From the NCBI GenBank assembly GCA_001972305.1, contig BDDD01002028.1, forward strand, positions 186,914-250,913: a DNA stretch of 64,000 bases. Reading direction: 5' to 3'. The DNA is from Cephalotus follicularis. Its lineage: Eukaryota > Streptophyta > Magnoliopsida > Oxalidales > Cephalotaceae. Made by a program: the position numbers and the translations under genes. A model generated the notes under the pieces. It saw nothing but the letters and a program-made list of their open reading frames with translations. It was not told where the DNA came from and did no database searches. Each line of letters starts with the position of its first letter. Positions within the stretch are counted from its first letter, which is position 1. This document shows, in pieces, positions 45,144 to 57,246 of this stretch.

Positions 45144-45643
45144 TGTAAGCCCCGAAATTATGTGTAAATATTTGTTGTAAATAATATTGTAAAATGGCAA
45201 ATTTGGGCTTAAGAGTTTCCTTCTCTCTTGGGCCGAACTTGGGCTATGGAAGAAAATATAAATTGTTTGGGCCGACCACTGTGTGGAAGGAATGGATGTG
45301 GCGTGTTTCGGGATTATTCCGTCAATGAATGAGATATTTGTGGTAAGTAGGACCTCCGGTGGCATAATTTCCAGAAGAGACAAAGGAAGGCCTTTGTTTA
45401 GAGAGTTCGACATTCTCTGCTCTTATTTTTATCTTCTCGCCTCCGATATAGAGGGGGATAGCGTGAGAGAGATATAGAGAGACAGAGAAGCTCGGTTTGG
45501 CATAAAGAAGGAGTCGTTGGACTCGCAGCAGTGAGTAAAGCCTGAAGGGAAGCAGCAGATTCTCCTCAATCTGCAACCGGTTTCAATAGCCAGTTTTCCT
45601 AGATCTGTAAACTCAATTGTTATTAGGTAGGTTCTACTCATAT
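45144..45643 (+). mobile_element. Element A 3' LTR, first segment
   Basis: Collinear with 4554-5047 of the 5' LTR. It is interrupted at 45644 by B2. Confidence 0.9.
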
Positions 45644-46196
45644 TGTAACACCCCCGATTCGGAACCGGAATCACTCCCGATTCGGAATCGGAATGTCACA
45701 CAAACTGAGCTACATAAACATGTCAAAATATCTTAATCTTTATTCAAATCATCGATATGTGGTGGTTCTAAAATATGAACTACATATATAATTCTTAACA
45801 TAAATTCTAAAATCAAAATATCGTTCATAACACTGGTCAACATATGATCATAAAACAACTATTCAATTGATAGAATCAAACTCCTAAGTGAGTCATAAAC
45901 CAAAGGTGTTTCTCTCTCATCACACTTGCCCCCAGATGCTCCTGAAAACCTGTCACATGGGAAACAAAAACGCGGCTGAGCAAAGCTCAGTATGGATATA
46001 AAATCATAAAACAATTTATGAATAAAACAGTTTACAGTACGAAACAGAACAGTTCACGAATCAAAACGGTTACGAAACAAAACATAGCAGTTTACGAAAC
46101 AAAACAATCGCAAAACAAAACCATACGAACCTTTTACGAAAAATAGAACAATTCATAAATAAACTAAATTTATGCATTTCAAATGATGCTCATATC

Positions 46197-46329
46197 AAAC
46201 ACACACACACACACACACATATGTATACATTCACAATTTTCAGAAAAAAAAAATATATGTATCCGTTCATATCTGATTCCAAACTTTTCTAAACCATTGT
46301 TTTATACTGAGAAATGCAATACAGATTAA

Positions 46330-46360
<31 letters not shown>

Positions 46361-46391
46361 CATGTATATATACATATATATACATATATAT
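46197..46391. repeat. Microsatellites in LTR B2
   Basis: (CA)n at about 46197-46219 and a (TA)n/(CATA)n tract at 46329-46391. A second (TA) tract lies near 46729-46746. Confidence 0.85.
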
Positions 46392-47489
46392 AAGGGAACT
46401 TGAAGAATCCACATGCTCTGACAGAATAACGTGTACAGCACTACACAGTCAATTCGAAATCCGAATTTGATAATATTTTCCTAGGGCCGACCCATACGCC
46501 TTTATTCTGAAGTGGGATCCAAATCCTATTCACAGGATATAAAAAACAATGAGAGATGCCGTAGACTAATCACACCACTATGGATAGTGTCATGTCTCCA
46601 TGCCAAGCCTACGATATGCCTATGGTACCCCCATAGGTGGTTCAGATATATTTTCAGTATTTCAAAAATAATGACTTTATCAAAAATCTTTTAAAAATAT
46701 TGATTTACTCCACAATCAATTCAAAACATATATATATATATATATAGTGTTTTCCGAACATGTCCGTAATCATTATTATATCCGTGAAAATATTAACATA
46801 CTTTCGAAATTGAAAGTCATGCTCATTTAAAAATATCAGCATACTTTCGTAATTAAAAGTCATGTTGTTTAAAAATATCAACATACTTTCGTAAATGAAA
46901 GTCATGCGCATTTAATTCCACAAATAATTAAAAAGTTGATAGTAATAAATTCTGAATTTATTTAATTAAATCCGAAAGAGATATCCGAGAGCAAAATAAT
47001 CCATACTAAAACCAGTATTGAATTCATTTCAATAAAACCGAAAGAAAATCCGTACTTATTTCATCAAATGCAAAACTGAAATTTTCTAATAAAATCCGAA
47101 TATAGCAAAGAATGAGAAAATCCCTACACTTATTCATAACAGCATAAATAGGATTTATTACAATAAAACCAGAGGCAGTTAATAAAAAAGGAAGACATCC
47201 GTACTAAAAGCAAAACTAAAATCATTCCAATAAAAAATCAGAGGAAGATAACTGAAACTATTCATACGGTATTCATAAAGAAAAGCTGTTCTTATTCCAA
47301 TAAAACTGATGGAGAAATCCAGGAAGGAAGAATCCGTACCTTAGCCGCTCAAAACTAAACAATCACAAGAACGAATCAAAAGTACACTTGTAATCACCTT
47401 AACCTCCACCATAGATGTTTTGGAGCCCTAAGCAGACAAACCCAATTCGTATTACCAAATAAAAGACACAAAATACAAACTGCCAGAAG

Positions 47490-47762
47490 AAAGCGTCGAC
47501 GTTCTGGACAAAAGCGTCGACGCTTAAGACATGACATTGACGTCTAAACACAAGGCATCAAGGAAAGGGCTGAACAAAGCGTCAAAGGAAATACAATAAT
47601 TGAAGACATAAGCGTCGATGCTCAAAAAGAAGCGTCGACGTTTAAGACATAAGCATCGACGGTAAAAACGAAAACAGTCGACGCTTAGACACATGCATGA
47701 CGTTTTAAACAGCTCTTCTATCCACAGGCGTTGATGCTTACTATTTAGGCGTCAACGCTTTA
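47490..47762. repeat. GTCGAC cluster 2 in LTR B2
   Basis: AAGCGTCGACGCTT at 47512-47525 (perfect palindrome), aagcgtcgacgtt at 47491 and again near 47632, and gtcgacgctt and gcgtcaacgctt variants. Confidence 0.85.
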
Positions 47763-49141
47763 ATTCGAAAATATGAAAAACACACTGCTATAACAGTTAA
47801 AATCATGAACAAATCTAATTTTCTTAAACATAATTCATATAACAGTTACATGCAGGTTCTAAATGTCACACCCCGTTTTCCACAGGACAACATATATGGA
47901 GATATCAGTTATAATAATAATCCAACATTTAACATTAATCAACATTCATTAACATAAGTGGAAGCATTTCATTGCTGGATTATAAAATTATCCGCACGTA
48001 GCCCATACTACGTGCTTATACAATACCAACAATGATCCTTTTACATAAAAGAAATTTAAAATAACAACAACGGAGTATAATCGTTCATTTTAATACAAAT
48101 AACATAGAAAAACAACCTTAACAAAACAGAAGCTCTCCAATAAAGCTTCGGCAGCACTTCCCCGAACGCCTTCACTTAATATGAAATTGTAGGGGGTTAG
48201 CCGTTGTCCTCACTTGGCTAAGTAGGAATTAATGCATGAGAAAGAATATATAAATGTAAACATGTATGACAGTTTATTTTTGAAATAGCGTATATAATAA
48301 GTATTTCAATATATATGAGCAAACATGCCAAGTGGCCATAGACAATACAATTCAAGAATACCGTACAAGGGTAAAATCAATCAATGCAGTGGTTTGGGTG
48401 TCACATGCCACTAACTCCTAGCACCAACTGCGCACCACCTAACTATCACCCTACACTCCGAAGATGATAGATCATGTCAATTCTGGCGGCATTTAGCGGG
48501 CAGGTAACAATCAAGATCTGTATTACAGATAAGTTGGGTGGAAGCTCTAGCCAACTCCTGGCACATAGGACCACCCCGTAGTCAGTGACATCTCCTATCA
48601 CTCGACCAACGACAATAACATAGACAATCAATTCAATAGCAATATTACATATATCTATAATATGCAATATAGTAGTAGTTTCTTTTGAAACATTTAACAG
48701 TTCAGTGACCGTACCTCTCGTTTGGAGGAACGGTATTCAATACAGTGGTTGTGCCTCTTGTGGAGGAAAATCAGTAAATCATTTAACAGTATATTTTTTT
48801 TTGAAAACCATTGTTGAAAACCATATTTGTGCTTACTAGTTGGTTCAATCATTAATATTAAGTGTAATAATAGTGTTTATGAACACTTAATAGCTATACA
48901 ATATCCATACAACATCATTAAACAGCAGCGGAACAATCACAATTCAAGGGTTCATACGAGATGTTAGTACACCTTAGTCATTCTTGCACAACTCTCACAA
49001 AGAGTGCATAAGTTGTTTAATACTTGGAATGTAACTACATATGGCCAGGATTGACTGTTACAATCATCCTATATGGAGGCCGGGGTAATTACATACAATT
49101 TAAAGCCTAAACAGTACCTATATCAGCAATTAATCTCTTAA

Positions 49142-49256
49142 CAGTCGACTGTTCTCAAGAATAGCCGGCTGTTTACATTGAGCAGTCGACTGTTTGTCTT
49201 TAACAGTCGGCTGTTTACATTGAGCAGTCGACTGTTAAGGTTCAACAGTCGACTGT
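49142..49256. repeat. CAGTCGACTG cluster 2 in LTR K
   Basis: Six copies in 115 bp: CAGTCGACTG at 49142-49151, 49183-49192 and further copies to 49256, alternating with agccggctg and agtcggctg variants. The repeats keep a gtttacattgag spacer. Confidence 0.9.
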
Positions 49257-49953
49257 TTTTGTCCAGAAACGTCAGGCAGTAGTTCAACCAATAGAGTATG
49301 CATATTCAACTCCAATTCAAACCAAAATAATAACATGCACTCACAAAGAAATTATCCAGACATGCTATACATATCATATCTTCCAAAACAAGTCAATACC
49401 CCTACCTCAATCGCTATCTCGAAATCAAATTGAGTTGATTTCTCTCTTTGAGTTCGAAGTCCCAACTCCAAACAAACCTTCCAGTTTCAGCAAGTTAATC
49501 TATACAATTGCACGTTTACAGGTTTAGATATCAAACCAGTAAGTTCATCTAGTTATCTAGTCATGAGAACAACTATAACTCCAAACAGTAGCTTATTGAA
49601 ATCTCTTACTCTAGTTCCACATTTTAACCAACTTTCATTTCCAGTCTAATTCCAGGTTTATAATTCATAGTCATGTTTATCCGTGGTTGTATATCTCTAA
49701 CATCAGCATGTTACATTACTACAACCTTATATGAGCAATGCACCTCGAATTTGTGACTTACCTGGAAAATCAAGCTTCACTCTCACTTGAGTCCTCTCCA
49801 AAATCAACATGCAAACTCTAGCAATTCCTCCAGTAATGTCCCGATCGTTTCTCTATCTCTCAGTGTTTTCTAACACTTACATTCAACTCTCACAGCTGAT
49901 ATAGAGGTTTTAAAAACCCTAGAACTCATCAGATTCCCAGTAATTCAGCCTTC

Positions 49954-49958
<5 letters not shown>

Positions 49959-50004
<46 letters not shown>
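49959..50004 (+). repeat. (TC)n microsatellite in LTR K
   Basis: About 46 bp of uninterrupted TC dinucleotide. Confidence 0.95.
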
Positions 50005-50006
<2 letters not shown>

Positions 50007-50196
50007 GCATGTTTCTCACTTTTCTTCTCCCAATTTTTGTCTTGCAGGTTGCAGGTCTGCAGGTGGGATAGAGCACATGCAAGGCATCAGTTTTGCATGT
50101 TGATACAGCTGGTGACACGCATGTAACACCTGTCCATTGCATGCCACGCCCCTTCTCTGTCCCGCACCATGCACAGACACTTGTCCAGTGCTTTAC

Positions 50197-50323
50197 CAGT
50201 CGACTGTATTTACTTGGCAGTCGACTGTCCACTCCAAGCATCAACTAGCCGACTGTTCCCCTGTGACAGTCGGCTGTTCTTCCATAACCAGCCAGTCGAC
50301 TGTTACCTGTGACAGTCGACTGT
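50197..50323. repeat. CAGTCGACTG cluster 1 in LTR K
   Basis: CAGTCGACTG at 50197-50206 and further copies at about 50219, 50293 and 50313, plus agccgactg and agtcggctg variants. About 150-280 bp from the LTR start. Confidence 0.9.
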
Positions 50324-50977
50324 AGGAGGTTAATTTGGTTACTTAAGCTTATTCCCTCAAAAAAAAAAATCAATAAACATAATTCATATAACAATTGGAC
50401 ATTAAAATTCAATATAATGCATATTTTATTCATCAATTGTTCAATATACATTAATTGAAATTGCAGTTATTACACTAAAAACATGAATTTTATGATTAAG
50501 AACATCAGTAAAACATTTAAATACATAACATATGATTTACAGGTTATAACATAGCAATAAAAGTTCTTCAAAATGTATTTTCTTGTATTGCATGATTTTA
50601 AAACTATTTCCATGGCTTACAGCAAGGTTTTGAACAATCAGATGGCTTTATAATCAACAAAACTAACATTATATGACAATAATGAAATCAGAAGAATAAC
50701 ATACCTTCAAAACGATGTGCAAAATACTGAAGAAAACAGTGGCAAAAGAAGGCTGTGTCGAGTTTGAAGAATGCAGAAAATGATTTGTAATAGTGCAGGT
50801 GATGGCGTTTAAAAGAATGTAAAATCGTGTATTTGATGGAAAAATCGGTGGATTAAAAGCTTACCAAATGAGAAAAAAAAGCGTCAAACAGATAGGAAAA
50901 TCAGATAATCGGTTTTATGGCAAAATTTTCTTTCTAAAACTAACCCACCGTCCATGAACAGATAAGGAAGATGACAA

Positions 50978-51130
50978 AAGCATCGATGTCATGAAAAAGC
51001 GTCGACGTCTAACCCCTTTCACACAAAAGCATCGACGTCAAAACAAGGCGTCGACGTTTACAATACTGGAAGAAACACGAAAGACCACAACGCTAAGGTG
51101 TTGACGCTTAGGACAAAGGCATCAATGCCT
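50978..51130. repeat. GTCGAC cluster 1 in LTR B2
   Basis: gcatcgatgtc, gcgtcgacgtct, gcatcgacgtc, gcgtcgacgttt and gtgttgacgctt copies, 130-285 bp from the LTR start at 51262. Confidence 0.8.
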
Positions 51131-51267
51131 AACGGCCAGAACAGAACAAAACAGAGTTTTTAAAACAAAATTTAAACGGTCCGAATAACACATAACTTAT
51201 AATATAAGACATGAACATAACATAAGACGATAAGCACGGTGGTAAACAAACGGGATATTACACATAT

Positions 51268-52917
51268 ATCTTGAGTTGATATATATGTATATATAACTAC
51301 TGTGAATGATGTATGCTATTATGAACTGATAGACTGTGTTTCCATGAATTGTTAGATCAGGATTGAATATGTGGATTTAGGTTTTATTAAGCTGTTTGAG
51401 TTGGAACCGGCCATTGGAGCTTATGGCTCCCTTGGATCGAATAATTGATTGCATGAATTAGACTTGAGTTGTTGGTGAGCTGCTTAACAGCCATATATTA
51501 TTGTCTGCTAAGTCTTTAGATTGTTGATGCCTTCAATTAAAGCGTTGGCGCGTTGCTTGAGGCAGACATCGGAGGCTGCAAGGAAGACATGTCCCAATGG
51601 CTGCAGAGTAGAGCTGTCCTCCAGGCTGTAAGGCAGACTTATCCCAATGGCTGCAGAGCAAACCTATCCTCAAGGCTTCAGAGCAGACGTGTCCCAAAGG
51701 GTATAGAGCAGACTTGTCCTAATGGCTACAAAGAATACCCGACCTGAAGGTCGCAAAGCAGACCTATGCCCATAGGCCTCAGAGCATACCTATTCCAAAG
51801 ATTGTAGAGCAGACTAGTGCCAATAGCGCTTGAATACCAGAGTCGGCGTTTAGCGTCTTGTTCTCTGCCAAACATGCTGGTTCCAACCATGCATCCTTTT
51901 TTTAACTACAAAGGGGTCTCCACTACCAGTATTTCAAAGGAGTTGTGTAATTAGGAACCTATGGGTCACCAACTGAGATGACCATGAAGGTTATCAATTC
52001 AGAGGAACCTATGGGTCACCGACTGAGATGACCGTGAGGGTCACTAACTAAGATAACCGCATAGGTCACTGACCTAGATGGCCGTGAGAGCTATTGATTG
52101 TGATTGTATCTGCAAGGTCGTTGTCCTATGAGACTATCATTTAGGGGAGGTCTGCCAGGCTAATAATCCCCTTCTCTGCTCTACTTATAAATGGAACTCT
52201 AGTCTACCAACGCGCCTCTATCTTAACAGACTAGCCCTAGGTGAAGGTCTAACAGGCAGACTATCTGCCCAATGTAACCAGGCAAGTTCTATCTCGGCTT
52301 CTCTGCCTGTGACACCAAGAGTGTAGTTTTCTCTACCATGAGTAGAGGAGGCCGAGGAGAGCTTATATGTGCTCGGAGATGATTTTTGGAGTATTATGGA
52401 TGGTGAATTGATGATGGAATCGCATTTTTATAGTTATGGGATGATGTGGATGAGAGCCTCCATGCTTATATGAATTGTTGCATTTTGCATCTCGCATGTC
52501 ATGCATTCTCATGCTCTGCATATAGTAGTGCCTTCACAACCAAGGGTTGCTAACCCATTTTCATAATGGGTCAGGTTCTAGTGATGCATCACAGCGACTA
52601 GATGGCTAGACAGCAGAGCAGGGCTTCTTCAGCATAACTGTTACGTTCGACCTCCCTTGTATAAGAGTGTTTTAGGTATAAGAATGATGTAAATAGTTAT
52701 TTGACTTGTCGGCTTGTGGCAGTGCCTTGAGACGTGTAACATTGATGTATATGTTTTGGGTTTATCCATGCAAGGTATTTGATTGGTTATTTCCGCATGC
52801 ATAATTCTAATTTAAAGTTTTAAATTTATTGCATATTTTTGATGATATGAATGGATTGTATGGACGGCATGCCACGTGTCAGGCCGTGGGGTCCTCCTCA
52901 TGTTTCGGGGTGTGAGA
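51268..52917 (+). mobile_element. Element A 3' LTR, second segment
   Basis: Matches 5048-6343, 8927-9302 and 22861-22928 in order. It holds the shorter minisatellites (51567-51820 with about 10 units; 51955-52100) and a TATA-like site at 52186. It ends gtgaga, where the 5' LTR has gtgaca. Confidence 0.9.
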
Positions 52918-53649
52918 ATATTCTTGATTTTAAAAGATGTTCTAGTTTGCTTCCCATGTTGACAAGCATCACAAATTTTATCTTTTTCAAAATTAATTTT
53001 AGGAAGCCCTTTAACTAGATCATGTTTTTAAATCTTTGAAATTGTTGTCATACTAACATGACCAAGTCTCCTATGCCATAACCAACTATCATCATTTATG
53101 GATTCAAGACATTTGACATTTTGATTTTGTAAATCATTTATATCTACTACATGAACATTGCCATGTCTATATCCAATAAATTTAGTTAGGTTATTTTTGA
53201 TGTTTATTACTTTGCAAAATTTTTTTTCAAAAATAACTCTACAATCCTTGTCACATAATTGACTTATGCTCAATAGATTGTGTTTGAGTCCATCAACATA
53301 TAAAACATTAAATATAAATGTATTAATATTACCTATAAAGCCAATTCCCATAATTTTACCTTTAGCATCGTCTCCAAAAGTAACATCTCCTCCTTGCTTT
53401 AATTTTAAAGTAACAAACAAACTTTTGTCATCGGTCATATGCTTCGAACATCCACTATCCAAGGTGCATTGTGTCTTCATGTACAATGCCTTCAAGAATA
53501 TCTTCAAAAACAATTTAAATTTTTTTTTTAGGTACCCAACAAATTTTGGGTCCTTTAGGGTTAGTCACAATGGTTTCTTTTGGAAACCAAAATTTCTTAA
53601 TTCTAACAATTTTTTATTTAGACAATACATTTTTCTTGTAAAAACAAGA
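52918..53649 (-). pseudogene. Copia protease and integrase zinc module (element D)
   Basis: The Sirevirus Pol start, minus strand. The open 161-residue segment (53028-53513) holds the copia protease with CTLDSGCSKHMTDDKSLF (D-S-G active site), GDDAKGKIMGIGFIG and the LKHNLLSISQLCD block. It then enters the GAG-pre-integrase zinc module with WLWHRRLGHVSMTTISK. The region 52918-53027 continues into CDACQHGKQTRTSFKIKNI, which abuts element A. Upstream (53514-53649) a WVPKK tail is readable in another frame, so at least one shift is present. It is the other half of the pol at 2046-4553. Confidence 0.88.
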
Positions 53650-54897
53650 TGTTGGCCTTTGCCACCAAGTTAATTGCCTTAACATGTGTTATTTCGATGA
53701 TTAACAAACATGTAATACCTATATGCATAATTCTCTGAACTATTAATTCATACACACACTTGATGTAATGCCCAAAGTTGTGCAAAGATTATTTCTGTAG
53801 ATACAGGCAAAAGCAGCCGACTACCCAGGTTGGATAGCCGACTGTTTGGGTTGAGTAGCTGACTGTTTTGATTAAACAACCGACTGGTTCTTGAAGGAAT
53901 CCCAGCAACTGCAAGTACACTCCACACCAGCCGACTGCATCAGGGGACCAGCTGACTGCGAGGACAAAACAACCGACTGCCAAGGAGGTCCAGTCGACTG
54001 TCTATTGGTGTCAAAATGGTAGTAGGTTTTTGAACTCCATACCACCTCAACCAGTCGACTGAAGTAGGACACCAGCCGACTGTCAAGGCTCACCAGTCGA
54101 CTATCAACATCTCCAGCCGACTGTCGATGAAATGTGCAAAAATGGCAGTAGCTTTTTCGAAGTTCGATCCACCTCAACCAGCCGACTGAAACAGAGCATC
54201 AGCCGACTATCCAGAGGAAGCAGCCAACTGCCTTCTCCAACGGCTATATTTAAAATACGCACCATCAACTCCAGCTGACTGCCCAGCAAATCCAACCAAC
54301 TGGATTATGCCAGACATTCAAAAATAGATCTGTTGGAGCAAATGTTTATAAGCAAAAGTGGAGCATTTTCCAAATGACTTCAAGCATTCAAGTTGAAAAA
54401 TCATTCAAGGTAACTCAAGCTACATTCTAAACACTCTCCACACTAAAAGAGATTATATTGAAGCAATTTCACATATTACAAAGCCTTCACTTTTTACATT
54501 CTCTATCACTAGAAGCTTTGTTCAATTTGAGCTTAATTGTAAATAAATTCGTTGTGAATTTGTAAACCTTCAAACACTATCAATTTACTTGTAAACAAGA
54601 GAGGTTGTCTCTTGTATAGCTCGAAGGGAGAAATCTTGTATTCGATTGGTTGGAGCGAAAGTCGTTGAAGCTCGGTTGGAGTTTCAAGCCTGGATTGGGG
54701 CATACTAGTGAAATACTCAAGGGGAGGCCTTGGGGAGTGGACGTAGGCGGTTTGCCGAACCACTATATATTTGTTTGCACCTCTCTCAATCCTACACTCT
54801 TTAATTTCCGCATTTGAGTGATTGTGTTTAAATTGTTTCGAGGATATTTGCTAGTTTAATTTTATAAGTCTATTCAACCCCCCCTAGACTTCCTACA
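53650..54897 (+). mobile_element. Sirevirus-type solo LTR L in element D
   Basis: 1248 bp from TGTTGGCCTTTG to a CCCCCCCTAGACTTCCTACA end. TSD caaga (53645-53649) and gaaga (54898-54902), one change. Its C-rich 3' end is shared with S1 and S2, but its repeat cluster has the CAG/CTG arm type. Confidence 0.82.
53814..54303. repeat. CAGCCGACTG / CAGTCGACTG cluster in LTR L
   Basis: About 20 copies of an (A)CCAGYCGACTG-type word over 490 bp, each followed by 10-20 variable bases. The cluster starts about 165 bp from the LTR start and is the densest in the window. Confidence 0.9.
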
Positions 54898-55685
54898 GAA
54901 GATGATGAAATATGTCCATGTTTACCATAGTAATTACAAGTAACATTGGTATTCTTCTTTTTAATAACTTCTTTTTCAAATTTATCTTTTTCAATCTTTT
55001 TATTTCTTTCGAAGAAATTTTAATAGTGTTTAACATTATTCATTTCATCATACCCTAACATGGCTTTATCAAACACACATCTTTGCATGCCTAAAAGTTT
55101 TTCTAACTTTTCGATATTATTAGAAAATTTTGAAAAAGTTTTCTTTAATGCATCTACTTTCATTTTAAGACTTTCATTTTCTTTTTCTAATATATCTATT
55201 TTCTCTTCTTTGTTGTTATCTTCATTAATCAAAGTAGAAAGATTAGTCATTTTTAATTTATCGTTTTCAATAGTTAAGCATTTAATCTTTTGCTTTAAAG
55301 ATGAAATAATTGAACTGCATTTTTCTACTATTTCAATAAGTTCTCCGTAACTTACCTCAGCATTATCGTCTTCTTCCTCGATGGTCATTAATGCCAATTG
55401 AGCAACTTCTTCTTGTGTCTCCTCTTCGGAACTAGAATCGTCACTATCCTCCCAAGTTGCAAGTAGGGATCTCTTTTTCTTCATTTTTTCTTTCTTTTTA
55501 AGTCTTGGGAAATCACTTGTAATGTCCCGGTTTGTTGCACTCGTAGCAAACGATATCTTTAAGTTTGCATGTCTCTCCTTTTTGAACATTACCCTTCTTG
55601 TATGGTTTACCTCCAAATTTCTTTTTATTTCCGAGGAACCTTTTGAACTTCCTCGTGATTAATGCAAGCTCTTAATCACTATCAT
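54898..55685 (-). pseudogene. Sirevirus Gag C-terminal part (element D)
   Basis: The open 198-residue segment 55020-55616 (MKKKRSLLATWEDSDDSSSE, EETQEEVAQLALM) is the acidic region followed by a coiled coil (about residues 95-185, heptad-like LKQKIKCLTIENDKLKM and ILEKENESLKMKVDALKK) that marks Sirevirus Gag. Upstream a CCHC knuckle, CYECNKPGHYK, is readable in a different frame near 55535, showing a frameshift. Further upstream the ALITRKFKRFL motif runs to the element E junction at 55685. Downstream a second knuckle-like CNYYGKHGH ends at LTR L. Gag N-terminus and 5' LTR of D lie beyond the window. Confidence 0.88.
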
Positions 55686-57246
55686 TGTAACGCCCCAGAT
55701 CCGAGTTCACTTTATGCTCAAAGCGAACTTCGGGGAGTCGGTGCGTTACGTGGGGGTGAAACCTCTAATTATATTTTATTTTATTTTTTTACAATCTTAC
55801 TAACTGTTAATATTTATCCAATTTCTCACATAAATAACTTGCAACTTCTCATACTAGACTTTTAAAATATTATACTTTCATTGAAATCATCATAACAATC
55901 ATAGTCAACATCTTATATTTACACAGGATCTTTCATAAGGTATTACACAGCGGAAATCATTAGTGTATAATATCATAAACCAAATGTTATTTCATAACAT
56001 AATTTCTTTCTGAAATATCATTTATGAGATCCTGCTAAAGCTCGAATTTCCTCGTTCAACCTCTTCCTGGAAAATTTTTGTTGAAAACAAAAACATTGAA
56101 AGGAGTGAGCACCAAAATAGCTCAGTAAGAATTATCGTAATAAAACATTATTGAAATTCAGTTTCTGGCATTTTTATAAAAATTAGTATATTTCACATCC
56201 ATTCATTCCTTTTCTGACCATATCTCATGAATCAGAACATTTAATAAATACTGAGGGGTTTTATAAAATTAAATAACCCTGTTGAACCATTGCTTCACCG
56301 GGGCACTGTGCACTCCCTGATTACTAGACTTACATCACATGCATGTCCGAGAGCACTCTCCTCTCTTTAACATTAATCTTTTACTCGATTAATCCACCCT
56401 GGATCGCAATCCAGTCGTTGTTCATCTCAGTTTGTTACATTTTCTCATGTGTAAAAAATTTCACCATACCTTGAGTGATCAGCACAAAGCGCTCGTAAAG
56501 AACTTTGTACAACATTTTCTACAATTGGTATTTCAAACGGAAACATTTAAAACAGTAATATAGAATTTTGTTAAGAAATTGGCAGCAATTCAACATAGAA
56601 TTTAAGAAATTTACAGAAATTTAAATATAGACATTTACCACGAATATTGACAGAAATTTAAAATACAGGAACGTAACAATTATAAAAGATATAAAAAAAT
56701 AAGTCATTTAAATATCGAGCATAAAATTGCTTAATTAAAATATTAAATGAAAATTAACTTCCTCCACTCTGTCAGACGGATATACCGATCATGTCGATGG
56801 GAAAGTTAAATTAAATTGAGTTTAATTTCCTTACTAAGAAAAATACTTTAAAAGAATGAGTAGAAATTCCTTACATAAAATGCTAACATAAAATATATTG
56901 GCAAAGTGGTCAGGAATCCTTACTAACATAAAGTATTTTTAGAAGAAGACTAGGGATCCTTACTTTGCTTTTATCCTCCTTCTTTCCTTCTTTACACTAT
57001 CATTAGCAGAACTTTCTTTCTCTATCAATAAACTCTCCTTCTATCTTTTTAAACTTTCTCTCTGATTCAGAAATCTCTCTCTCAATTCTTACTGCCCTCT
57101 CTCTCAGTCTTTACTGCTATATATATAGGTAAAAAACGTCGCCTCAAATTTGTCATTTTCTCCATCAAAGTGACACTTGTCGTTATCAGGTAATTCGTCC
57201 GCCCGTTGCTCGACACGTGGCACCCAAAACGTAAAAAATGACTCAA

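Larger units (their letters stand above)
47864..50474 (-). mobile_element. Solo LTR K with perfect TSD
   Basis: 2611 bp. The minus strand runs from TGTAATAACTGC (50474) to GGGGTGTGACA (47864), flanked by CTAAA at 47859-47863 and 50475-50479. The end resembles that of LTR C, but the GTCGAC motif here has CAG/CTG arms. It contains a (TC)n tract at 49959-50004. Confidence 0.9.
45644..51262 (-). mobile_element. Solo LTR B2 (family B), interrupted by LTR K
   Basis: Plus-strand ends TGTAACACCCCCGA and GGGATATTACA; flanked by CATAT at 45639-45643 and 51263-51267. Without K and its TSD it is about 3.0 kb, longer than B and B1. There is no internal coding region. Microsatellites (CA)n at 46197-46219 and TA/CATA-rich at 46329-46391 account for part of the extra length. 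Confidence 0.9.
4554..52917 (+). mobile_element. Ty3/gypsy element A, host of a 48-kb nested block
   Basis: Chromodomain-type gypsy element with LTRs starting TGTAAGCCCC (4554 and 45144) and ending near GGGGYGTGASA (22928 and 52917). The flanking pentamers are ataat (4549-4553) and atatt (52918-52922), four of five matching. It sits inside the integrase frame of Sirevirus D, which reads on after excision. Its own sequence is in pieces: 5' LTR 4554-6343, 8922-9302 and 22861-22928; internal 22929-24712, 38855-41031 and 44083-45143; 3' LTR 45144-45643 and 51268-52917. Everything else in the interval is later insertion. Without these, each LTR would be about 2.15-2.24 kb. Confidence 0.85.

Noticed and set aside
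55060..55350. Plus-strand 96-residue ORF
   Set aside because: It is the antisense of the Sirevirus Gag coiled coil, whose AAG/GAA-rich codons leave the opposite strand open.
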